64,000 bases of DNA from an uncultured Myxococcales bacterium (GTDB lineage Bacteria; Myxococcota_A; UBA9042), in assembly GCA_903929795.1 (NCBI GenBank), contig CAIYWC010000012.1:1-64000 (forward strand). The letters are read 5' to 3'. Both the position numbers and the translations under genes were made by a program. Under the pieces are notes generated by a model. It ran no database searches, had not been told where the DNA came from, and saw only the letters and a program-made list of their open reading frames with translations. Of the stretch, positions 24,844 through 34,518 are shown piece after piece; positions within the stretch are counted from its first letter, which is position 1; every line of letters begins with the position of its first letter.

Positions 24844-27800
24844 GCGCGGGCGGCAGCTTGGCCGCGCGGCGATACCACAGCCCGCCGGCGCTGAACGCCC
24901 GCCACGCCCACGGCAGCCAGCGCAGCAGCGCGGACACCAGCCACAGCGCCCACAGCAGCATCCCGATTCGCCACGCCGTCAGCGGCAGCGAGCACATACC
25001 CGGCTGCGGTAGCGCGCCCGCCACGCGGTCGACGTACCAGTTCAGCGCCTCGCCGGTGGAGCCCGCTCCGCTGACCTGCATGTCCACGCTGCCAATCAGG
25101 TTTTGCTGGATGGCAAAGTACAGCACGCCAAAAAACACCGCGGTCAGCCCCACCAGCGCCAGCTGCGCAAGGTTGGCCCAAAGCACGCGCCGTGTGACGT
25201 CCACGACGCGCTGTTGCCGCCACGCCAGCGCGGCGAACCAGGCCACCACGACCACCAACAGCGCCGCTGGCACTTGCACGAGCCCCAAACCCAGCAGCAG
25301 CCAGTGCCCGGTCCGCAGCGGCAGCCCGCGCAGCCGTCCCAGCAGCGCCGCGGCGAGCAAGAGGAGCAACAGGTGGCTCCACAGCAGCACCGCCGGGCCC
25401 CAATGCGGCCCGTGCGCCCACAGCAGCCAGCGCTCCTCGCCCAGGTGCAGCGTGGCTTGCACGTTCACCGCTGGGCCGCCCAGATCCACCGGTGGCACCA
25501 CCTCGTGCGCGCTGCGCTCCCACGGCTGCTGCCATTTCACCGTCACGACCTGCTCGCCCGGGTCCAGCGGCAGCGCCAGCTTGCGTCCCTGCGGCCGGAT
25601 CGCCCGCGGCTGATCGCCCCAGCTCACCGACTGCACCGCCGCGCCTTCGGGCAGCGTCAGCGTCTGCGTGCCGCCCTGCGAGGTGCGGATCGTCAGCGTC
25701 AGCGTCGCCTCGAGCAGCCGCTGGCCCGGCGTCACGTCATACTGCGCCTGGTCGATCGTCACCGCCGGCCCTTTGGCGCCCAGCGGCTTGTCGATGCCCA
25801 GCTCCAGCGTCTCGCCCGGCCACGGCTGCCACAGCGGCTCAAACTGCGCGGAATCCGGGTCGCGCGTGTGCACCGGCGGCAGGCCGTGAAACGCACACCG
25901 CCACATCGGACTGCAGCTCAGGCGCCACGTCTCCGTCCACGGCCGGTCAGCCAGCTGCGGCGCGGCCAGCGTCAGGCGTGGCGTGACCGGCAGCTCGGCG
26001 TCAAAAGCCACCTGCGCGTCCTCGCGGCCAAAGTGCAGCACGGCCAGGTGCCTGCCGTCCGCGTCCGTCTCCACGGTCACGCCGTCGGTTATCACGCGCT
26101 CGTCGCCCACCAGCGGCACCTTCAGCACCTCGGCCCGCCCCGGCTTTTCGCGCGCCACGGTCGTGTGCACCTGCCACGGCAGGCCGAGCAGCAGGTGTCG
26201 CTCCACCTGAAACCACGGCGGCAGCTCCGGCGATTCGCTATCGCGTTCGGCCGCCGTCGCCGCGCCCGGCAGCCCGACCACGCGTGTCAACTGGATGGAA
26301 TCCTTGACCTGTCCCGGCTGCAGGCCGTCCGCCGTCCACTGAGGGCTCTGCAGCGTCAGGTGCCGCGGCAGCGCGCTCGGGTCCAGCTGCAGCGTCACGA
26401 CCGACCGCCGCACCAGCTGGCCTTCCACCGCGATCACGTGCGCGCCCATCGGCACCCGCACGGCGATCAGGCCACCGGGCAGCCGCCGCAGCGCCCGGGT
26501 CGGCTGGCCATCGATGCGCACCTCCGCGATCTGCAACGGATCCCATGGCCCCGGCAGCCCCCAGCCGGTCGCGCGCTGCGCCGACACCTCCGCCGTCAGC
26601 GTCACGTGCTGGCCATCCACGACGAGCTGCAGGTCGCTCACCACGACGCACGGACCGTCGCACGTCTCCGCGGCGATCAGCCGCTTGGTCATCTCGTCCA
26701 GCATCGGCTGCGGCACGATGTCCGCGCGCGCCTCGTGCGGCAGCGCCACGCCGCCCAGCGCCACCGCGAGCCCCAGCGCGCCGATGCGCCCGGCCAGCGC
26801 GCGCAGCCGCGCCCGATCCAGCAGGCGCAGCCCCAGCAGCACGACAAGCAGCACCCGCAGCAGCGCGAGCGCGAGGTGCATCCCCGGCGAGAGCAGCAGC
26901 AGCTGGACCTCGTGATCCTGCCGCACCGGGCCCGACCACGCGAGGTTCAGCGCCGTCCACTGCCATTTCGGCACGCCCGGACCGGTTTGCACCACCGCGC
27001 CGGGGTCCAGTTGGCGCATTTGCTGCTGCAGGGCGGCGTTGTTGCTGCTGCCGCCGTTGTCGTCCTTCTGCGCCGCGCCACGGGGCCCCGGCGCCGCCGG
27101 CTTGGCCTCTTCCTTGGCCTGGACCTGGACCTCGGCAACGGCCCCTGCACCCTCGTCCGGCGCCCGAGCCATGTACGCCGCCGCGGGTCTTGGCGCCAAG
27201 GCGGTCAGCGACCACTCGCCATGCGGTTCGTACCCACCCGCGGCCATCGGCGCCTTGCCGTCCAGCGCCACCTGCGGGTACAGGCCTTCACGCACCTGAT
27301 CGCGGGCAAACGGCACGATCGCCAGCACCAGCAGCAGCACCGCCGCGCCGTGCCACAGCCGCACCAGCAGCCCCAGCTTGCCCGCCGTGACCGCGCGCGT
27401 CAGCGCCAGCGCCAGCAGCACGTTGAACCACAGCACTTGCGGCGCGTCCGGCTCGTCGTGGCACAGCGCCAGCGCCAGCAGGGCCAGCGCGCCCCAGGGC
27501 TTGCCCAGCAGCTTGGCCGCCGCGGCCGCGACCATGAGCACAAAAAAGAAGTCGAACAGCGTCCAGGAATCCAGCCACGTCTGCGGCGGCCGATCCACGC
27601 CGGCCACGCCGAGCAGCTTCCAGCCCGGCGGCAGGTGCAGGGTCGCCGCGAGCTGCTGCACGTCCGCATGCCAGCCTACGATGCGCAGCTGCCGCGTCCC
27701 CGGCCAGGCGCCCGCCGCCAGCGGCACGCGAGAATCCGCCTCCAGCTTCACGTTGCCGTCGCGCAGCTCCACGCCCAGCTGTCGCGTCTGCGGCGCCTCG

Positions 27801-28993
27801 GTGATGAGCAGCGCGCCGGGCTGGCCCGGAATCGTGACGCGGCCCAGCTGGCTGCCGGTCGCCACATCCAGCCGCCAGCCAGTGCGCAGATCGCCGGCGA
27901 AGTGGTCGCGCGCAGTCAGCATCCCGCCGTCCAGGTCCAGCCACAGCTCGCGCTGCAACTGCAGGCGGCTCGGCGGCGGCTCGGTCTCCCCGCGCCGCGT
28001 TTCTTTCAGCGCCAGCGTCAGGCCCGGCGGCGCGACGTAGCAGCGCCCGGCGTGCTTCCAGTCCTCCGCCAGTTGCGTGCGATCAGGGTCAATCGGCGCC
28101 AGGCCAGCCAGCTCCACCGACCGCAGCGCCTCGTTGGGCACCCACACCCAGGTCTCCTGCGGCTCCGCGCCGGCGAGGCCCAGCTTGGGCACGGTCAGGG
28201 ACGCCGCGTCGCCCAGCTGCACCGCCTCGATGTCCACCGTGTGGGTCCCGGGCCGACCGTGCACCCGCAGCGCACCGTCCGCGGCGATCTGCATCGGCAA
28301 GTCGCTCTGCGCCGTCACCGGACGCCCGCCCGCCAGCAGCACGTTGCCCAACACCAGATCGCGCGGCCGGCCCGCCACGCGCAGCGTCAGCCGCGTGATC
28401 ACCCGCAGCGGCACGCCATCGCGCACTTGCCGGGCAATCGCAACCGTCAGCGCGTCCTGCTCAGCTGCTTCCGCAGCTTGGTCCTGCCGCAGGAACAGCC
28501 GCCCCTCCTCGTCGCGGTGCGGCAGCTCGATCCTCTGGCCGCCCAGCTGCAACTCGACCACGCCGATCGCGTCCGGCACCGCCAGCAGCTCTGGCACCTG
28601 ACCAAACGCGAAGCGTCCCGTCACCGTGTGGTGGCCCGCCGTCAGCGCCACGCCTGGCCGATCGTCCACCGCTTCCACCAGCGCCGGTTGGCCGTCCGCC
28701 AGCACGCCCAGCGGCCAAGCGCCGCGATCACCGGGCAGCGCGACCCGCTCCGCCGTGTCCAGCCAGACGTCCAGCGTGAACTGCCCGTGCTGGTCATCGA
28801 TCATCACGTCCAGGTGGCCCGGCCACTCGCACGCGCGACCTTCGCCCAGGCCCGCACAGAGCAGGTCGCGGTGGTCCTCCAGCGCCCAGGGCATCCACAT
28901 CCGCAGCGGCGCCGGGATCGCCGGCGGCAGGGGCCGGGCGAAGGCAGCTTGCGCGGAAAACATCAGGAAAAACCAGGAAATCAACTGCTTCAT
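24821..28993 (-). CDS. Very large exported multi-pass membrane protein of unknown function
   Basis: A 1390-residue protein. It has an N-terminal signal peptide (ending AQAAFA) and then the conserved-looking MPWALEDHRDLLC and ACEWPGHLDVMI. Long beta-rich extracytoplasmic stretches alternate with clusters of hydrophobic helices: about residues 475-570 and 715-770, then the C-terminal ~200 residues with several more. Two beta-rich halves share features such as 'VxTxGxHxVxGxF' and 'LPGxWxPL'-type blocks, hinting at internal duplication. I recall similar proteins of this size beginning with the MPW/H motif in gammaproteobacteria, always unnamed. No catalytic motif is visible. Its neighbours give no clue; its stop lies inside the end of the M32 gene. 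Confidence 0.78.
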   Translation of the reverse strand: MKQLISWFFLMFSAQAAFARPLPPAIPAPLRMWMPWALEDHRDLLCAGLGEGRACEWPGHLDVMIDDQHGQFTLDVWLDTAERVALPGDRGAWPLGVLADGQPALVEAVDDRPGVALTAGHHTVTGRFAFGQVPELLAVPDAIGVVELQLGGQRIELPHRDEEGRLFLRQDQAAEAAEQDALTVAIARQVRDGVPLRVITRLTLRVAGRPRDLVLGNVLLAGGRPVTAQSDLPMQIAADGALRVHGRPGTHTVDIEAVQLGDAASLTVPKLGLAGAEPQETWVWVPNEALRSVELAGLAPIDPDRTQLAEDWKHAGRCYVAPPGLTLALKETRRGETEPPPSRLQLQRELWLDLDGGMLTARDHFAGDLRTGWRLDVATGSQLGRVTIPGQPGALLITEAPQTRQLGVELRDGNVKLEADSRVPLAAGAWPGTRQLRIVGWHADVQQLAATLHLPPGWKLLGVAGVDRPPQTWLDSWTLFDFFFVLMVAAAAAKLLGKPWGALALLALALCHDEPDAPQVLWFNVLLALALTRAVTAGKLGLLVRLWHGAAVLLLVLAIVPFARDQVREGLYPQVALDGKAPMAAGGYEPHGEWSLTALAPRPAAAYMARAPDEGAGAVAEVQVQAKEEAKPAAPGPRGAAQKDDNGGSSNNAALQQQMRQLDPGAVVQTGPGVPKWQWTALNLAWSGPVRQDHEVQLLLLSPGMHLALALLRVLLVVLLGLRLLDRARLRALAGRIGALGLAVALGGVALPHEARADIVPQPMLDEMTKRLIAAETCDGPCVVVSDLQLVVDGQHVTLTAEVSAQRATGWGLPGPWDPLQIAEVRIDGQPTRALRRLPGGLIAVRVPMGAHVIAVEGQLVRRSVVTLQLDPSALPRHLTLQSPQWTADGLQPGQVKDSIQLTRVVGLPGAATAAERDSESPELPPWFQVERHLLLGLPWQVHTTVAREKPGRAEVLKVPLVGDERVITDGVTVETDADGRHLAVLHFGREDAQVAFDAELPVTPRLTLAAPQLADRPWTETWRLSCSPMWRCAFHGLPPVHTRDPDSAQFEPLWQPWPGETLELGIDKPLGAKGPAVTIDQAQYDVTPGQRLLEATLTLTIRTSQGGTQTLTLPEGAAVQSVSWGDQPRAIRPQGRKLALPLDPGEQVVTVKWQQPWERSAHEVVPPVDLGGPAVNVQATLHLGEERWLLWAHGPHWGPAVLLWSHLLLLLLAAALLGRLRGLPLRTGHWLLLGLGLVQVPAALLVVVVAWFAALAWRQQRVVDVTRRVLWANLAQLALVGLTAVFFGVLYFAIQQNLIGSVDMQVSGAGSTGEALNWYVDRVAGALPQPGMCSLPLTAWRIGMLLWALWLVSALLRWLPWAWRAFSAGGLWYRRAAKLPPAPTADTAG

Positions 28994-29143
28994 CCGTGTC
29001 TCCAGCGGGCAAGTCCGGTTCTACGACGCGTGGGCGGCGGGTTCGGTCTGGATTGTCCGGCGATTGGTCCGGTCCGGCAAGCGCGCTTGAGATCGCCGCC
29101 GATACGGGCCAAGATGCCCGCAGGCTTCCGCCGGGGGTTGGTC

Positions 29144-30160
29144 ATGAAATTCGGCACTGGATGGACGCGTGCGCTGGGAATCGGCGTGTTTGGGCTGCTG
29201 GCGGGCTGCGGCTCGACCACAGCGGCAGGCGGCGGCGTACTGGCACCGGACGTCGTGGCGGACCTGTCGTTGTCGTTTGGCACCAAGGACACGGCCGCGG
29301 GCAAGGATGCAGCTGCCGGGGCGGACGCGAGTGCGCTCGAGGTCAGCGTTCTGGACGACGCCGCGACGGACAACGGCGGCACGGATGCCGCGACCGTGGA
29401 CGACACAAGCCCAGGTGATGCAACGGATTTCTTCGATCCCGACGTTGCCGACACCGGCGCCAAGGACACCGGCGGCCAGGACGCCAGCACCGCGGACGTC
29501 AGCGGCACCTGCGGCAACGGCACGTGCGGCGCCGGCGAGACGTGCCAGAACTGCGCGGTCGATTGCCCGTGCACGCCGTGTAACCCGTTGACTTCAGTGG
29601 GCTGCAAGACCGCCCAGCAGTGCTACGCCACGGACACCGGGCTGCAGTGCGGCGGCGCCGGAACCGTCGCGGACGGCGGCGTGTGCAAGTACCTCAACGA
29701 CTGCACGCTCGGCTCCATGTGCGTCGGCGGGCTGTGCCGCAAGGTCTGCGCCACCGTGGGCTCCAGCGGCCCGGCGTGCGACGCGGCCGCGACCTGCGAG
29801 GAGCTGGGCACCGCCACCGGGGCCATCGGCTACAACCTCGGCGCCTGCTTTGCCCCGGACAACTGCAGCCTCATCACCAGCTCCGGCTGCCCGACCGGCT
29901 TCGCCTGCCTGCCCGGAACGAGCGGCAAACAGTGCACCCAAGCGGGCACCGTCGGCCTGGACGGCGTGTGCGCCAGCGCCTCGGATTGCGCCGTCGGCTT
30001 TTTGTGCCTCAACAACGGCGCGACTTCCGGCACCTGCAAAAAGCGCTGCAACACAACCGACGCCACCACGTGCCCGGCCGGCCTGACCTGCGGCACCATC
30101 ACCATCGGCAGCCCGCCCGTGCTGGTCGGCGAGAACTTTGGCGTGTGCGACAAGCCCTGA
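29144..30160 (+). CDS. Cys-rich lipoprotein with Asp/Ala-rich linker
   Basis: A 338-residue protein. The signal peptide ends GLLAGC-G, a canonical lipobox. Residues ~25-120 are an acidic Asp/Ala/Thr/Gly tract lacking Cys. The rest holds about thirty Cys, arranged in repeats such as GNGTCGAGETCQNC and DGVCASASDCAVGFLC, typical of surface EGF-like or 'tag-along' modules in Myxococcota. Role is probably structural or adhesive (inference). A very long frame open on this strand upstream (from 25103) is the antisense of the preceding gene; the ATG at 29144 after a G-rich segment is the real start. Confidence 0.82.
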   Translation: MKFGTGWTRALGIGVFGLLAGCGSTTAAGGGVLAPDVVADLSLSFGTKDTAAGKDAAAGADASALEVSVLDDAATDNGGTDAATVDDTSPGDATDFFDPDVADTGAKDTGGQDASTADVSGTCGNGTCGAGETCQNCAVDCPCTPCNPLTSVGCKTAQQCYATDTGLQCGGAGTVADGGVCKYLNDCTLGSMCVGGLCRKVCATVGSSGPACDAAATCEELGTATGAIGYNLGACFAPDNCSLITSSGCPTGFACLPGTSGKQCTQAGTVGLDGVCASASDCAVGFLCLNNGATSGTCKKRCNTTDATTCPAGLTCGTITIGSPPVLVGENFGVCDKP

Positions 30161-30192
30161 TTCCGTATGAAAATCGCTAGGTTATGGCGCAG

Positions 30193-31386
30193 CTACAGGC
30201 GTTCGGACGGAAACGCGTCGCCGGCGGGCTCGGCGGCCATCAGCGGCTCTTCCGCCGCGGCTTCGCCCAGCAGGTTGCGGCCGAAAAACGCGCCGACGGT
30301 CCGGGCGCCAATGCCGCGCGCGGTCGCGTTGTCCAGGTACGTGAATGCTGAGCCGTCCGCCATCCGCAGGCCCGGGCCGCAGCCGGCGTCGAAAGACGGG
30401 ATGAGCCCGGCGATGTCGGCAAACGAGAAATGCCCGGCGTCCGCGACTTCAATCAGCCACACGGGCGGGTTCGCGTCGGCAAAGTTCTGGCGGATGAACG
30501 TGTTGCCGATGTCCATGATCGAGTTGTCCTCGCGCGCCAGCACGAACGCCACCGGCACGTGAATTTGCGCCATGTCCACGGCCGGAAATACCGGCTGCGC
30601 CATCGGCACGGCAAGCGCCATCCCGGCCTTGGGCCGCTTGTCCGCCATCAGCAGGTTGCCCACCGTCACGCCGCCAAAGCTGTGGCCCAGCGCGCCGACG
30701 CGCGTCGCGTCGAATTTACCCCGCAGGTTGGCCGGCAGCGCGGTCGCCGTCGGATCCAGCGCCTGATCGAGCACGAACTGCATGTCCTGCGTCCGGGTCT
30801 GCAAAAATTCCACGGTCAGTCCGGCGGTCGTGCCGGCGAGGCCTTCAAAAATCGTGTTGCCGGTGTGATCGGGCGCGATGACCGCGACGCCGTGGCTGGC
30901 GAGCCGCTCCGCGATTGTCGTCGCTTCAAACCGCGTGCAGGTGTGGCAGTGCGAGAACGCCACGAGCGGCCAGGCGGTCGTCGGCGCAGGCTCGGCATTC
31001 GGCGCGGAATGCGTCTTGGCGCGCACGCACGTCGCCGGCGCGCTGGCCAGCAGCGTCGTCATCGTCGCGTGTTCCGGCGAGCCGACTGGATAGAAGTCCG
31101 CCAGACCCATGCCGGCGTCCGCGGCCGTGCGGGCCGACTCCGCCGCCGGATACCAAATCGTCACGCGCAAGGTGCGCGCACGCGCCGCGTCTGTGACGAC
31201 AAAATCGGCGTGGCCAACCGGATAGGCGCCGTCCTTGCGCCAGTCTTCCGCCGCTGCGCCGATGTCTGCCTGATTGGCCGCGTCCGCCGCCGCATCCGCC
31301 GCCACGGCGTCCTCGACCGCGGCTGACGCCTTGCCACACGCCGCCAGCGCTGCCACGAGCCACAAGAATCCAAGTCGCGTCGTCAC
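30193..31386 (-). CDS. Lipoprotein alpha/beta-hydrolase (platelet-activating-factor acetylhydrolase / dienelactone hydrolase type)
   Basis: A 397-residue protein with a lipobox LAAC-G, then an Asp/Ala-rich linker (~25 residues), then a hydrolase domain. The oxyanion/early strand region is WPLVAFSHCHTCTRFEATT and the nucleophile elbow is ALGHSFGG; LAREDNSIMD and VADAGHFSF are the likely acid and His regions. Proteins of this type hydrolyse ester or acyl groups of lipids. GTG 31386 was chosen because it lies just after the upstream gene's stop codon and yields a compact lipoprotein signal; ATG 31425 would add 13 residues and overlap that gene by 37 bp. Confidence 0.8.
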   Translation of the reverse strand: MTTRLGFLWLVAALAACGKASAAVEDAVAADAAADAANQADIGAAAEDWRKDGAYPVGHADFVVTDAARARTLRVTIWYPAAESARTAADAGMGLADFYPVGSPEHATMTTLLASAPATCVRAKTHSAPNAEPAPTTAWPLVAFSHCHTCTRFEATTIAERLASHGVAVIAPDHTGNTIFEGLAGTTAGLTVEFLQTRTQDMQFVLDQALDPTATALPANLRGKFDATRVGALGHSFGGVTVGNLLMADKRPKAGMALAVPMAQPVFPAVDMAQIHVPVAFVLAREDNSIMDIGNTFIRQNFADANPPVWLIEVADAGHFSFADIAGLIPSFDAGCGPGLRMADGSAFTYLDNATARGIGARTVGAFFGRNLLGEAAAEEPLMAAEPAGDAFPSERL

Positions 31387-31388
31387 GT

Positions 31389-32102
31389 TTACCGCCCCTG
31401 TGGCTGCCCGCTGGCGCGCTGCCACGTCTGCTGCAGCGTCCCGTTCGCCGCGTCAATCGGTGTACCATAGGCGACTGCCTGCGTCACACTTGCCAGCAGC
31501 GCGTGCGCCCAGGCGTCGATTTGTGCCCCGCGTTGGTCGGCCACATACCACGGCCGCGCGTTGTCTTCCGGGTAGCGATCGCGGCCCTGGCGCCACGCGA
31601 TCTCGCCCATCGCCTCGCCCATCGCGTGGTCCAGCCAGCGCCACAGTCCCTGGCCGATCGCGGTCGCCAGCGCCTCGTCCACCAGCGCCTGCGCGGCTTG
31701 CGGCAGGCCCGTCAGCCGCGCGGTGATGCCGCTGCGCTGCTGCAACGCGTGCACCGCCTCGTGGACGATCACGTCCGCCCGGCGGTCCGGCGTGTCCTCC
31801 GCGCGAATCTGCACCGCCAGGTCGTCCGCAAGCGTGCGCGCGCGCAGGTGATCGCCCGCGCGCAGCGCGACCAAGTGCACCCGCAGCGGGTGCGCAGCGT
31901 CCAGCGTCGTGGCAAAAACCGGCGCCACGAGCTGCAAAAATGCGTCGACCTGATGCTGTTCCAACCACGCGGCATAGACCTGCGGCGCGGCGGCCAGCCA
32001 AGGCGCCGTCGGGTCCGGCACCGCGTCCACGACCAGCAGCGGCGCGCCCAGTGCCGGCGGTGCGAGCAGAAATGCCAGCAAAATCAGAAATATGCGGCGC
32101 AT
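31389..32102 (-). CDS. Exported protein with an HExxH zinc-peptidase-like motif
   Basis: A 237-residue protein with a signal peptide (RRIFLILLAFLLAPPALGA). The middle has ADVIVHEAVHALQQ, an HExxH motif that suggests a small zinc metallopeptidase; a downstream Glu in the helix VDEALATAIGQGLW could be the third ligand, as in gluzincins, but this is not certain. It ends two bases before the start of the lipoprotein hydrolase gene, so both are probably one operon. ATG 32102 removes eight unlikely N-terminal residues compared with the ATG at 32126. Confidence 0.72.
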   Translation of the reverse strand: MRRIFLILLAFLLAPPALGAPLLVVDAVPDPTAPWLAAAPQVYAAWLEQHQVDAFLQLVAPVFATTLDAAHPLRVHLVALRAGDHLRARTLADDLAVQIRAEDTPDRRADVIVHEAVHALQQRSGITARLTGLPQAAQALVDEALATAIGQGLWRWLDHAMGEAMGEIAWRQGRDRYPEDNARPWYVADQRGAQIDAWAHALLASVTQAVAYGTPIDAANGTLQQTWQRASGQPQGR

Positions 32103-32265
32103 GGGTGGCACGTCGGTGGGCCGCAACGGCAGCGGAAGTTCCAGCGTAGTCCGCAGCGCGCGAGGCGGTCAAGCGCGGTTTACTGCAGGATTGCCCGCGA
32201 CCGCGCCCCGCAAAAGCACCCAAATCCCCGGCGCCGGCAACCCATGGACGGCACGCGCGGTCGCC

Positions 32266-32295
32266 TTTACACCGGCAAGTGCCTGCGTCTAGCAT
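32266..32295 (+). promoter_or_regulatory. Promoter-like pair upstream of the GT-C-like gene
   Basis: TTTACA and TAGCAT are separated by 18 bases; the -10 hexamer ends 23 bases before the ATG at 32319. Both hexamers match the sigma70 consensus at four or more positions in an otherwise G+C-rich region. Confidence 0.4.
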
Positions 32296-32318
32296 CGCCC
32301 TGAACGGAGATCGTCGTC

Positions 32319-33560
32319 ATGTCCGCGCAGCCGTCCCATTTTCTGGCCCGCCACCCGCGGGCGGCGCGCATGCTTGTGCTGCTGGTCGTCAGCGTCGGCT
32401 GGCTGCTCGGCCCCAAGCCGGTTGCACCGTCGGACTATTGCGGCCACCGCATCGAGTTCACCGCCTGGGCGGGCCTCACGGTCAACTGCGATTCCGGCGG
32501 CTTTGCTGGACTCGCGGCCGAGCCGCGCACGATCCTCGACCGCACCAACCTCCGCCAGACGCGGCCCGTGTTTTCGCTGATTGGCACCGTCATGGGCTGG
32601 CCGCTGGCGCAGCTGACCCACGCGTTCAAGCCCGGGCTTGACCCGCGCGCAGGCTATTTTCTCGGCTACATCCTGCTGAATTTCCTGTTGTTGGCCGCGG
32701 CGGTCGAGCTGCTAGCGCTGCTGCTGGCCGGCGTGGGTGCGACGGCGGCGGAGATCCTCGGGCTGTCGCTGTTTTTGGTCGCCAACGACCTGACGAAGGC
32801 TTTCCTGTGGACGGCGCACTCGCAGCTTTTTGGGCTGTTGTGCCCGCTGCTGACCATTGCGCTCTGTGTCTGGCTGGCCGCGGCGGAGCGCTCCCGCCGG
32901 CAGCTTGCCGTGCTCGGACTTGCGCTCAGCCTGGCGATTCTGACGTACGGGACGTTTTTCGTGACCGTTGCCGCGCTGCTGCTTGCGGATTTCCACCGCG
33001 GCTGGGAGCGTCGGCAGCCGTTGCCGCAGGCGGTGGCACGCGCGGTGGCGCTGGCGTTGCCCGCGCTGCTGCCCGTCGCGCTGTGGCCGGCGTGGGTCAA
33101 GCAGACAACAGGCGCGTTTTACAGCCATGAGCTGGTCGCCTACCGGCAATTTGTCTGGCTGGCCGACGCGTTCCAGGCCGGTGGCGTCCGCGGGCTGGCG
33201 ATCGTGGGCACCAAGGCGCGGCTTTTTGCCGACACATGGCTGACCGCGGAGCTGGCGCCGCTGACGCTGGCGACGGCCGCGCTGGTGGTGCTGACGCGCC
33301 GGGCGCCGGTGGAGACGCCCGCCCGGGAGCTGCGGCGCCAGACGTGGCTCTGGCTTCTGCTGGGACTGGTCTTTCTGGCGCTGATGGGCTTTTACGCCAC
33401 GCGGCTGACGTACAACCTCGTGCCGGCGATGCTGATTCTCGCGGGGCTGGCGTTGACGCAGCTGCCGGCGGCGCGGCGGCGTCTGGCTGCTCGCCTGCTG
33501 CCCATCGCGGGGCTGGCGTGGTGGCTGGCGCACGCGGTCAAGCACGGGCCGTATTCCTAG
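32319..33560 (+). CDS. Polytopic membrane protein, possibly GT-C-fold glycosyltransferase
   Basis: A 413-residue protein with about ten predicted helices and a periplasmic loop of ~85 residues after the first helix (CGHRIEFTAWAGL, then DRTNLRQTRPVF). The Asp-rich first loop between helices 1 and 2 and the overall layout recall GT-C glycosyltransferases that use lipid-linked sugars. Sequence identity to a specific family is not recognised, so function is tentative. GGAG lies upstream of the ATG. It is divergent from the HExxH gene. Confidence 0.62.
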   Translation: MSAQPSHFLARHPRAARMLVLLVVSVGWLLGPKPVAPSDYCGHRIEFTAWAGLTVNCDSGGFAGLAAEPRTILDRTNLRQTRPVFSLIGTVMGWPLAQLTHAFKPGLDPRAGYFLGYILLNFLLLAAAVELLALLLAGVGATAAEILGLSLFLVANDLTKAFLWTAHSQLFGLLCPLLTIALCVWLAAAERSRRQLAVLGLALSLAILTYGTFFVTVAALLLADFHRGWERRQPLPQAVARAVALALPALLPVALWPAWVKQTTGAFYSHELVAYRQFVWLADAFQAGGVRGLAIVGTKARLFADTWLTAELAPLTLATAALVVLTRRAPVETPARELRRQTWLWLLLGLVFLALMGFYATRLTYNLVPAMLILAGLALTQLPAARRRLAARLLPIAGLAWWLAHAVKHGPYS

Positions 33561-33637
33561 CCTGGCCGCGGCGCATCTGCCCCCGCCCGTGGCGTCACAG
33601 CTTGCCAGCGCGCCGTGAATCCGGCAGCCTGCACGCC

Positions 33638-34426
33638 ATGAAACCGACCGCCCATCGCACTTTCTTCGTCTCCGTCTTCAGCGCGGTCCTGCTCGGATGC
33701 AGCGGCGCAAAAGCGCAGGAATTACCCCCACCTGGCGTGGAAATTACCGCCGAGGCGGGTGCGGAGGACGGCGCGAACAAGCCTGTGGACGGCAAAGTCA
33801 CCGTGTCCGACGCGGAGATCAAGGCGGCGCAAAAGCGCGCCAAGCAGGCGGCTACGGAGCAAAAAGTTGCGCGCGGCCGCAAAGGCCATCAGCAACAGCG
33901 CGAGCATGACCGCGACACCGGCAAGGACCGCGAGGCCGAAAAAGAGACCGACACCGACAAGGACGTGCCGGACAGCGACGCCAAGGCCGGCGACGAGAAA
34001 GTCCCGGCCAAGCCGGAGCGCAAGCCATTGCCGCGCAACGCGAATCCGCCGTCGACGGTGGCGGCGCCCGCGGACGTGGCGGCGGCGCCGTTGGATGCGG
34101 CGCGCACGCCCAGCGGCGTCTGGTACAAGGTGCTGAAGCCGGGAACGGGCGCCGAGCACCCGACCGAGGACGACTTGGTCGTCGTGCACTACACCGGCTG
34201 GACGACGGACGGCAAGATGTTCGACAGCTCCGTGGTGCGCGGCGTGCCGGTGCGGCTTGGGCTCGGTCAGGTCATTCAGGGCTGGCGCGACGGCGTGCGG
34301 CTGATGGTGGCGGGCGAGACCCGGCGCCTGTGGATTCCGGAACATCTGGCGTACCAGGGTCGCGCGGGCGCACCGCGCGGGATGCTGATTTTTGACGTCG
34401 AATTGCTGGACATCGAGGCGCCGTGA
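33638..34426 (+). CDS. FKBP-type peptidyl-prolyl cis-trans isomerase, predicted lipoprotein
   Basis: A 262-residue protein. The signal peptide ends AVLLGC-S, a lipobox. Residues ~20-155 form a highly charged Lys/Glu/Asp/Arg linker. Residues ~160-260 are a classical single FKBP domain with VWYKVLKPGTG, VVHYTGWTTDGKMFDSS, LGQVIQGW and GMLIFDVELLDI. It should catalyse prolyl isomerisation and assist folding of exported proteins at a membrane, presumably in the periplasm. The ATG at 33638 was chosen because the longer open frame upstream is the overlapping alternate frame of the preceding gene. Confidence 0.92.
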   Translation: MKPTAHRTFFVSVFSAVLLGCSGAKAQELPPPGVEITAEAGAEDGANKPVDGKVTVSDAEIKAAQKRAKQAATEQKVARGRKGHQQQREHDRDTGKDREAEKETDTDKDVPDSDAKAGDEKVPAKPERKPLPRNANPPSTVAAPADVAAAPLDAARTPSGVWYKVLKPGTGAEHPTEDDLVVVHYTGWTTDGKMFDSSVVRGVPVRLGLGQVIQGWRDGVRLMVAGETRRLWIPEHLAYQGRAGAPRGMLIFDVELLDIEAP

Positions 34427-34448
34427 GCGCTCAATATCCGCGATCCCA

Positions 34449-34477
34449 TTGACTGAATCGCCACGGAGAGGTACATC
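34449..34477 (+). promoter_or_regulatory. Sigma70-like promoter for the 34.5-kb lipoprotein
   Basis: TTGACT (34449-34454), a 17-base spacer and TACATC (34472-34477) form a good match. It lies just after the FKBP gene and 41 bases before the next ATG, suggesting that the lipoprotein/porin group is transcribed independently of FKBP. Confidence 0.5.
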
Positions 34478-34518
34478 GCGCGGCCGTCGGGCCGGATGAC
34501 CAGCTGGAGAGGAGCACC

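Noticed and set aside
25103..29143. Plus-strand open frame of more than 1300 codons upstream of the lipoprotein at 29144
   Set aside because: It is antisense to the 1390-residue membrane protein and gives an Arg/Gln/His-rich, domain-free translation. G+C-rich third positions keep such shadow frames open.
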